Part shown: one piece after another, positions 56,920 through 64,000 of the stretch
Position numbering within the stretch: the stretch's first letter is position 1
How the letters are laid out: each line of letters opens with the position of its first letter
NCBI GenBank assembly: GCA_025024175.1
Contig: QCXZ01000041.1
Location: forward strand, 13,697,786 to 13,761,785
Direction of reading: 5' to 3'
Source: Rhyzopertha dominica
Taxonomy: Eukaryota; Arthropoda; Insecta; Coleoptera; Bostrichidae
Length of the DNA stretch: 64,000 bases
Notes under the pieces: generated by a model
Told to the model about the DNA's origin: nothing
The model's input: the letters and a program-made list of their open reading frames with translations, nothing else
Databases searched by the model: none
Position numbers and translations under genes: made by a program

Positions 56920-56978
56920 ATTTGACAGCTGACAGTGACAATGTGCCAATGTCAACTGTCACTGTCAGTGTCAAATCC
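56920..56978. promoter_or_regulatory. palindrome in the ISWI upstream region
   Basis: GATTTGACAGCTGACAGTGAC and CTGTCACTGTCAGTGTCAAA form an imperfect hairpin about 160 bp before the ISWI start codon. It may be a small TTTGACA-type MITE remnant or a promoter dyad; its role is unknown. Confidence 0.4.
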
Positions 56979-57136
56979 AATAGCATCTTTATGCTAACGG
57001 TTTCCCGCTTTATCTATCGATTGTGATTGTTTAATTAATATTTCTGGATAATTTATTATTGTATTGAGTCACAAACGTTGTTTTCAGAGTTTTCTTTGTA
57101 TTACCTTTTGGATACTGGCGACCAATTTTCGCCAAA

Positions 57137-57190
57137 ATGTCAAAGCCGGAAGAAACCACCACTGATGGAGGAGATACGGGGGAAAATTCG
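57137..57190 (+). CDS. ISWI chromatin remodeller, coding exon 1
   Basis: ATG 57137 in the context GCCAAAATG. It encodes MSKPEETTTDGGDTGENS, the acidic/Thr-rich ISWI start, to donor TCG/GTAAGC. The intron is 50 bp. Phase 0. Confidence 0.88.
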
Positions 57191-57240
57191 GTAAGCATTG
57201 TTTTGTTTTTGTTAAAACGTTGCTATAGTGAATGTTTTAG

Positions 57241-57455
57241 AATGCATCGTCTTCTGACACTATGTCATCCCGAGGCAAAGGAGAAGACTTCGAGACGAAA
57301 CTTGAGTCAGATCGGAGCAAGCGCTTTGACTATTTACTTAAACAGACCGAGATCTTTTCACACTTCATGACGAACCAACAATCGAAGACATCTGTGAAGC
57401 CAAAAACCGGACGGCCAAAGAAAATAAAGGAGGATACAAAAGAAGACTTCGGAGA
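57241..57455 (+). CDS. ISWI chromatin remodeller, coding exon 2
   Basis: Acceptor GTTTTAG; donor GGAGA/GTAAGT. Residues about 19-89: [10 protein letters not shown], then [20 protein letters not shown], the strongly conserved ISWI N-terminal block. It is followed by a basic [13 protein letters not shown]-hook-like segment. Exit phase 2. Confidence 0.92.
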
Positions 57456-57506
57456 GTAAGTAGAATTTTAGGTTATGCTGATGTGGTACTACTATGTGCG
57501 TTACAG

Positions 57507-57888
57507 TCACAGGCACCGTAAAACCGAACAAGAAGAAGATGAGGAACTGCTCGCTGAAACCAATGCGAAGGTGAAACCAACTGTAAGGTTTGATTCGTCG
57601 CCGCACTACATCAAGAATGGCGAAATGCGAGATTATCAGATCCGAGGATTGAACTGGATGATTTCCTTGTACGAAAACGGAATTAACGGTATTCTGGCAG
57701 ACGAGATGGGTCTAGGAAAGACTTTGCAAACAATCTCGCTGTTGGGTTTCATGAAACATTATAAGAACATTCCAGGACCTCATATAGTTATAGTCCCAAA
57801 ATCTACGTTGGCCAACTGGATGAACGAATTCAAAAAGTGGTGCCCCAGTTTGAGGGCTGTTTGTCTAATTGGTGACCAGGAGGCTAGG
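57507..57888 (+). CDS. ISWI chromatin remodeller, coding exon 3 (AutoN and Walker A)
   Basis: Acceptor GTTACAG; donor AGG/GTGAGT. Residues about 90-217. [18 protein letters not shown] is the AutoN autoinhibitory motif that mimics the H4 tail. Next is [20 protein letters not shown] (motif Q/N region), then Walker [15 protein letters not shown] (Lys about 161) and [20 protein letters not shown] (motif Ia). It is the first half of the SNF2 ATPase lobe 1. Confidence 0.95.
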
Positions 57889-60073
57889 GTGAGTTTGAAG
57901 AAGCTTTTCTCTGACTCTGAAAGGCGACTTTATTATAGTTTTTAATTGTGTATATTAAAGAGGTTTCTTAAGACTGGTGTGCACAACTGTAAATTTATAT
58001 TGATAATCAAAGGTGTTGTTATCTTTGGTTAACTTCGATGTCTAACAACATCAAAATATATGGGCTAGTTTCATAAAAAAAATTATTGCATTATTCTAAA
58101 CTTCATATCAGAAACTTTTAGTAAAGCTTCGCTATTTGATCTTATTCTTTCTATGCTTTTTAAATTAAATTTTAATTTTAAGTTATGACATAATTAGTCT
58201 GTTTTTGGTATGAACTAGTCACTACACGAACGTTCATTTTTTCTTTTACCCTTAGATCAATGTGAAACAAAAGATACACAGGGTGTCCACTTATAAGCTT
58301 CCATTAGAAGTATCTTGGAAAGTTGACAGAATTTTGAGATGAAGATTTGTACACTGGCAGTTAGCGAGATAAATGAAAATATTCCCTTCATTATTTTAAA
58401 TGGAACACCCTGTATATTATTACACTTTTAGCCTGTCAAATTTAAAATGCACTTTATTAATAACACTATGGATGTAAGATGAACCCTTTAAGCATAATTC
58501 GCATTTCTTTGAAAAATTTGACGTTTACAGTGGGTATTAAGAAACTGTTTAGATCTACAACAAAGGCTATGATTATACAGTTTATATCAGCATGTTGGGC
58601 ATAAATGTTTCTACTGTATTAACAGTTTCTAAAGCTGCAAAGTTGTTTCATAGGCTTTTACATGTAAAAAACTACAAATGTCAATTAACTTTTTTTAACT
58701 AGAAAGGTATAATTATTATTTGACTGATAGACAGAATTAATTTTTTTTTCATCTTTCACTTGACCTGTGTTCTTAGCGCTTTTCGCAAAATTTAGAAAGA
58801 AGCTTTGATCTTTGTTGTTATTGATTAAAACAATGGAAGCTTAGTGGTAAGGCAAAATTTTTGACACATTAGTAACAACGTTTGATTAGAAAGACTTCTG
58901 AGTAGAAATAAATTTTTAATTAGAGAGAAAATGAAAGATTCAACATTTTTGCTACCGTTGATGCATAGCTACTTATTTATTTTATAGGAGAAAAGAAAAC
59001 AAATGCAGAATGATAATACTAACAATAAAAGCAATATAAACATATAATATAATAATTTAAATGAATTTAGGTGTTCAAATACATGACCAGTACTGCTGTG
59101 TTTATGTTTATATTGTTAGTTGATTATTCTACATTTGTTTTCATCTCCCTTATAAAATAAGTAAGTACCTACATATCAACGGTCAGAAAATTTTATTTCT
59201 ATTCAGTAGTCTTTCTAAACAAACATTGTTACTAATGTGTCAAAATATTTAGTTTTAACAGTAAGGTTCAATTTTTCAATTATTTTAATATAAAACAACA
59301 AAGATGAAAGCTTTTTAAAAATTTTATTAAAACCATTAAAAATAGTTAGGTCAAGTAGATAACAAAAGTAAATCTAATTATGTGTCTATCATTAATATAA
59401 TAATTATACCTATCTATTTAAATAAAATGAAGTTATTGGTATTTGAAGTTTGCTATGTTTAAAAGCGTATAAAACAACCTTCGAGTTTTAGAAAATGTTA
59501 CGCTATGGATGATAAAGTACAAACATTTATGTCCAACACAATGATAAAAACTGGATAATCTTAGTTTTTGTGGTTGTAGATCTAAACAGTTTCTTAGGAA
59601 CCACTGTAAACGTCAAAATATTCACTGAAATGTGAATTATGCCTATGAGATTCGTCTTACACACATAGTGTTAGTAATAAAGTAACCTTTAAATTTGATA
59701 AACTATCTAAAAATATAATAATATAAGGTTGTCTCATTTAAAATAATGAAGTTAGTGTCAACATCCAGTATAGTCGGAAATCAGCCATCTTGGTGAATAT
59801 TTTCATTCAGCTTGCCCCACTGCTGAATGTCAGTCTACAAATTTTCATCTCGAAATTGTGTCAACTTTTCAAGATACTTGTAATGGAAGCTTAAGTGTGT
59901 ATTTCCTTGTTACACTTTGAAACAAAATCTTTTAAATTTAACATGCAATTGTTCATTTTGCGATTTTCACTTATATTGTTTTGTTGTTGTTAATTTAATT
60001 CCCATTCTCGTAATTAGTAGTTTGTTAATTAATTCACAAAAGAATAATAAATTTTTGTATTTTTCTTCAACAG
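57889..60073 (+). other. ISWI intron 3
   Basis: A 2.2-kb intron, mostly occupied by the long inverted-repeat element described separately. No exon inside. Confidence 0.85.
58277..59900. mobile_element. 1.6-kb foldback element in ISWI intron 3
   Basis: The arm 58283-59070 mirrors 59080-59895. Examples are AGCTTCCATTAGAAGTATCTTGG versus AAGATACTTGTAATGGAAGCT; ACTGTTTAGATCTACAACAA versus GGTTGTAGATCTAAACAGTTTC; GTAACAACGTTTGATTAGAAAGACT versus AGTCTTTCTAAACAAACATTGTTAC; and GGAGAAAAGAAAACAAATGCAG versus CTACATTTGTTTTCATCTCC. The left outer end CAGGGTGTCCACTTAT resembles mariner-type termini. The arms have diverged noticeably, so the insertion is old. Non-coding. Transcribed with ISWI, it could fold into a hairpin of several hundred base pairs. 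Confidence 0.85.
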
Positions 60074-60847
60074 AATACATTTGTGAGAGATGTGATGATG
60101 CCAGGAGAATGGGATGTGTGTGTGACCTCATATGAAATGGTGATAAAAGAAAAATCTGTATTCAAAAAGTTTAACTGGCGCTACATGGTCATTGATGAGG
60201 CGCACCGCATCAAAAATGAAAAATCTAAGCTTTCCGAGATATTACGTGAGTTCAAAACGACAAACCGACTCTTACTAACAGGAACGCCACTCCAAAACAA
60301 TTTACATGAACTTTGGGCACTGTTGAACTTCCTATTGCCAGATGTGTTCAATTCTTCAGAGGACTTTGATTCATGGTTCAACACAAACCAATGTCTGGGT
60401 GATAACACTCTAGTTGAACGACTACACGCAGTATTAAAGCCATTCCTATTGAGGCGACTGAAGTCGGAGGTAGAAAAACGCCTCAAACCAAAAAAAGAAG
60501 TCAAAGTGTATGTTGGATTGAGCAAGATGCAGCGTGAATGGTACACCAAGATTTTGCTCAAGGACATTGATATAGTGAACGGCGCTGGTAAAATTGAGAA
60601 GATGCGACTGCAGAACATCCTCATGCAGCTCAGGAAGTGCACGAACCACCCGTACCTTTTCGATGGTGCCGAGCCCGGACCACCATACACCACTGACGAG
60701 CATTTAGTGTATAATTGTGGGAAAATGGTCATCCTCGACAAGCTGTTGCCTAAACTGCAAGAACAGGGTTCGAGGGTATTGGTCTTTTCGCAGATGACGA
60801 GGATGTTGGATATTTTGGAGGATTACTGCCATTGGAGACAATTTCAG
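60074..60847 (+). CDS. ISWI chromatin remodeller, coding exon 4 (DEAH and lobe 2 start)
   Basis: Acceptor TTCTTCAACAG; donor TTTCAG/GTTAGT. 258 codons, residues about 218-475. It includes [20 protein letters not shown] (Walker B, DEAH at about 258-261), [20 protein letters not shown] (motif III), [20 protein letters not shown] and [20 protein letters not shown]. The start of helicase lobe 2 is [20 protein letters not shown] (motif IV). All motifs are intact. Confidence 0.96.
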
Positions 60848-62037
60848 GTTAGTCCAAAAATATTTTTTGTTTAAATGTTGAAAACTGATCCATATTACTC
60901 AACGTGGATTTCTTGAATTTGTTGTTGTTAAATAAGCTTTGCCAAGTTTAATCCACAATACTTTATTAATGAGTAAAGCGCGTTTGACTAATAAGCCATT
61001 GTCAGTACCAAATTATGAAAGAAAATATTATGACGAGGAATTAATAAAATTAATCTAAAAATCCAATCAAGCAATCTCGACTAAAAATGGAAAGCAACTT
61101 TCAAACCAGCAACATAAAAATTAGCACTCAAATAAAAAGTTTAGAATGGGAGAACTGAAATTTTATGAATCATTTAGAATTGTCAAATTTTGGTCATTTG
61201 AAATTTTGTATATCTCTAAAAATTCCCATCCTGTTTTATTCTTTGAAAAGGATATTACCTTGACAACTTCATATTTGTTACTAATTGTTTTTCTTGTTTT
61301 AATTTCGCCTTTTAGATGTGAAGGTTTACTGCTAATTTGCTGAACCAACATCATTCCTCCTTTACAAAAATATTTTGTTGAAGTAATTTGCCATTTCCCT
61401 TTCACCAGAATATTTAAAAATAATATGTTCCAATAAATGTTTTGACGAAATAACTAAATTCTTAAGTAAATTTTGAACCTACATATCTGATTAACAGCCT
61501 TTTTTAAAAAAAAGTTTAGCTTTCAGGTGGCAATGATATTAATGTCAAATTGATAGCGCCAAAATGACAATGTTTTATTGTAGGTTAAATAAATTGTAAA
61601 ATTTTAATATAGATTAGGCATTCCAACGAACTGTCAAAGTGTCTTTAAAAATGGTGTCTGTAGGGTAAATAAAGACTGGATATAGTATGTTTACATTTAT
61701 TTTGTAGTTATCGTTTAAAAGATTTTAGGTGTGTAACTGAGTTTTGTGTATATGTTATCTGTGTAGGTGATTCAGCTATTATTGTTATTGTAGAATAACA
61801 ATAATAGTTGACAGTTCGTTGGAATGCCTATTAGATTTATGCCCCTTTGGTAGCCGATGGTCCGACGATGAGGCACCATTAAAAGCGTCGAAACCGGTTA
61901 CTGTTAAAAGAAATAAAGGCATTATTTTACTCATATAAATAATTTTAGCAATATTTAAGATTCAACAGGTTGGATAATTCAAAAAAATGTATTGACCAAG
62001 AAGACTAGATATTTTTTTTATATCAAGTCTTTTCCAG
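60848..62037 (+). other. ISWI intron 4
   Basis: A 1.2-kb AT-rich intron holding a small MITE (61617-61828). No other feature recognised. Confidence 0.8.
61617..61828. mobile_element. small MITE in ISWI intron 4
   Basis: GGCATTCCAACGAACTGTCAA and TTGACAGTTCGTTGGAATGCC are perfect 21-bp inverted repeats flanked by TA. The downstream sequence GTCGAAACCGGTTACTG resembles the 3' hairpin of some SINE/Penelope tails, but that is outside the element. Confidence 0.8.
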
Positions 62038-62514
62038 TATTGCCGTTTGGACGGAAATACACCCCATGAGGACCGCCAGCGTCAGATCAATGAGTACAAC
62101 GAACCCGGCAGCTCAAAATTTATCTTCATGCTGTCGACAAGAGCTGGCGGTCTCGGTATCAACTTGGCGACTGCTGACGTCGTCATAATCTACGACTCGG
62201 ACTGGAATCCACAGATGGACTTACAAGCCATGGACAGGGCACATCGTATCGGCCAGTTGAAGCAGGTCAAAGTGTTCCGTTTCATAACGGAGCACACGGT
62301 AGAGGAGAAGATTGTCGAGAGGGCGGAGGTGAAGCTGAGGCTCGACAAGCTGGTCATACAGCAGGGACGTTTGGTGGATTCAAAGTCGGCCGCCTTGAAC
62401 AAGGACGAAATGTTGAACATGATCAGGCACGGCGCCAACCACGTCTTCGCTTCGAAGGATTCGGAGATCACAGATGAAGACATCGACACCATACTTGAAA
62501 AGGGGGAGACTAAA
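62038..62514 (+). CDS. ISWI chromatin remodeller, coding exon 5 (lobe 2, motifs V-VI)
   Basis: Acceptor TTTTCCAG; donor AAA/GTGAGT. 159 codons, residues about 476-634. It encodes [38 protein letters not shown] (motif V), [20 protein letters not shown] (motif VI with the Arg finger), [20 protein letters not shown] and the NegC-type continuation up to [13 protein letters not shown]. The HAND-SANT-SLIDE portion is expected further right, outside the window. Confidence 0.95.
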
Positions 62515-62974
62515 GTGAGTTTTATATTTATATGATGCGATCTTGTGATTAGAAGAAAAATTCTTGTTTTGAATGTCCAGATTTACTTATTCATTTAAAT
62601 ATCATAAACTAGTCCATTTGCACAAAGTGGAACTTAAGTAATATTATTTCCTAAAGATTAATCTTCACCAAGTCCAGTTATTTCCACTTTTTTATAAAGA
62701 AATTGGCAAAGCGCTTTCAGCTCCTACAAGCCAACATCAGTGCCATAAAAAGAGAAATACAAAAGAATTTTAATAAGTGATGTCAAATTGGAAATAAGCA
62801 ATCTTGACTTCAAGCAAAACGTAGCCTGCATAATAATATAATTATTATTATTAATATAATTATTATATATATAATATTATAATTATTATTATTATTATAC
62901 GAGGGAAGGTCCAAAATTCTACAGAAAAGAAGGGTTGAAATTATTTTCTCTGCTCAGTATAATCTCGCTTAAGC
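62515..62974. other. ISWI intron 5, start
   Basis: AT-rich, including an (ATT)n palindromic tract at about 62835-62900. No exon seen. Confidence 0.6.
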
Positions 62975-62978
62975 TTAA

Positions 62979-63868
62979 GAGGGGCGTTTACCTAGAGCGA
63001 ATCGGGTCATTTTAAGCACCTACCGTTTACATTTTACCGAGTTATTCGAAACTTTTTCGAAGTGAAATTTCGACACGGCAATGACAAAAGATGTAGCTAC
63101 AACGTAGAGTTCGAGTTTTTTCTGAATTTGATACGGTAATGTAAATATTTGTTGTTATATTTTGCTTAAAAATGCGTATTTTTGGCGAGTTATATCTCGG
63201 AAACTAAGGCACATAAACGAAAAATTCGAACTCCACGTTGTAGCTACATATTTCTTTGTACACTACCAAAAACATGAGCACGATAAATAAGTAAAAACAT
63301 TCAAAAAATCTAAAACCGCAAACCCTTTCGCACGAGTCCGTCAAGAGAGCGGAATGCGAATGCCCATCCCCACCAGATCCGTCGCGTGGTATCCAGAGAA
63401 CAGCGAGGCTAAGATGCAAACCTGTCGGGAATGATCGTGCGGTATACGATTTATTCCGATATGACCGGATTTCTAAGCTTTTATGTCTAAATACACGCGA
63501 CAAGTTTAATGTTAAAAGCTCTTTCACATTAATTTACTGTCTGCCGAAGCAATGGGGAGGCGGAATGAAAATTATTATAAAAGTTCCTCCAAAAATCATA
63601 GTCGACATGCAGTTAGAATGAAATGTTATATAGTTCATATTTACAGAAATAAATGGGTTATTCCATATTAATATCATAGTAAGTTACTAATATCGTGCTT
63701 ACTTTTTTATGCACACGCTACAGTCAGCAATTTTCCGAATATTAGTTTAGCCCGTCTGATCTTTGCGTAATTTCAACCTATCGACTACCCTCTTACGTCC
63801 CATGTCCCGCTGGTAACATGGGTTGCATAGTTTACATTTTGCCCGATCGCTCCAAGTAAATGCCCCTC
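62979..63868. mobile_element. TTAA-flanked MITE (piggyBac-type)
   Basis: TTAA (62975-62978) and TTAA (63869-63872) flank the inverted ends GAGGGGCGTTTACC and GTAAATGCCCCTC. Further inverted pieces are ATGTAGCTACAACGTAGAGTTC (about 63091) versus GAACTCCACGTTGTAGCTACAT (about 63228). The TTAA duplication and short ends suggest piggyBac-type mobilisation. 890 bp. No transposase is encoded, and the 107-codon frame inside is not family-like. Confidence 0.75.
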
Positions 63869-63872
63869 TTAA

Positions 63873-64000
63873 TACATTTATTAGATTGTGAAATTAGTTT
63901 TTGTAAACCATAAAAAATTTATTTATCCTTGCCCTGAAAATGAGCTGAAATTGCCTACTTCACCTCGCTCTTGTCCTTAAAATTTCTCCCTTGTAGCTTG
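63873..64000. other. ISWI intron 5, continuing
   Basis: No feature recognised before the window ends. Confidence 0.5.

Noticed and set aside
60181..60741. 186-codon minus-strand frame over ISWI exon 4
   Set aside because: It is the shadow of a conserved exon and has no plausible product.

Overview
This is nuclear DNA from an animal, almost certainly an insect and possibly a beetle (weak inference). It is AT-rich, its genes are split by GT-AG introns, and it is packed with mariner/Tc1, hAT-like, TTAA-type, Penelope, Ty3/gypsy and Polinton/Maverick elements. Two host genes lie head to head. On the minus strand, about 12.3-52.8 kb, is an otopetrin-type proton channel gene. I can read eight coding exons that join in phase; the C-terminal half lies beyond the left edge. 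On the plus strand from 57.1 kb is the ISWI/SMARCA5 chromatin-remodelling ATPase. Five exons cover the N-terminus and the whole SNF2 motor; the HAND-SANT-SLIDE exons lie beyond the right edge.

The most notable object is at 2.1-12.1 kb. A mariner-like transposon (2081-12067, TA duplication) is split by a compact Polinton/Maverick-type endogenous virus-like element (3311-11431). The Polinton has 652-bp terminal inverted repeats, AG/CT ends and an exact 6-bp GTTGTT target duplication. Its minus-strand genes encode a candidate double-jelly-roll major capsid protein, a penton-like minor capsid protein and an adenain-type protease. Its plus-strand genes encode an A32-type packaging ATPase, a conserved arthropod Polinton-type protein, a fibre-like protein and a chromodomain integrase. 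I see no protein-primed DNA polymerase B in its 8.1 kb. The middle holds an array of about 27 units of 24-25 bp, organised into higher-order repeats and built from two dyads. The penton-like gene has an in-frame stop; the integrase and the conserved protein have frameshifts.

The otopetrin introns hold most of the remaining repeats: TA-flanked MITEs, a Penelope-like element with RT and GIY-YIG remnants, a tRNA-derived SINE, several dead mariner/Tc1 transposases, a LINE RT fragment and long foldback elements. They also hold a very young Ty3/gypsy element (28583-34061) whose 436-bp LTRs are identical apart from two N calls; its gag and pol ORFs are open but the protease core is missing. The intergenic region has a hAT-type MITE with an 8-bp duplication and a palindrome upstream of ISWI. 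ISWI intron 3 contains a 1.6-kb imperfect hairpin; later introns hold a small MITE and a TTAA-flanked element.

Scattered N bases, and frameshifts at homopolymers, mean some breaks could be assembly errors rather than mutations.
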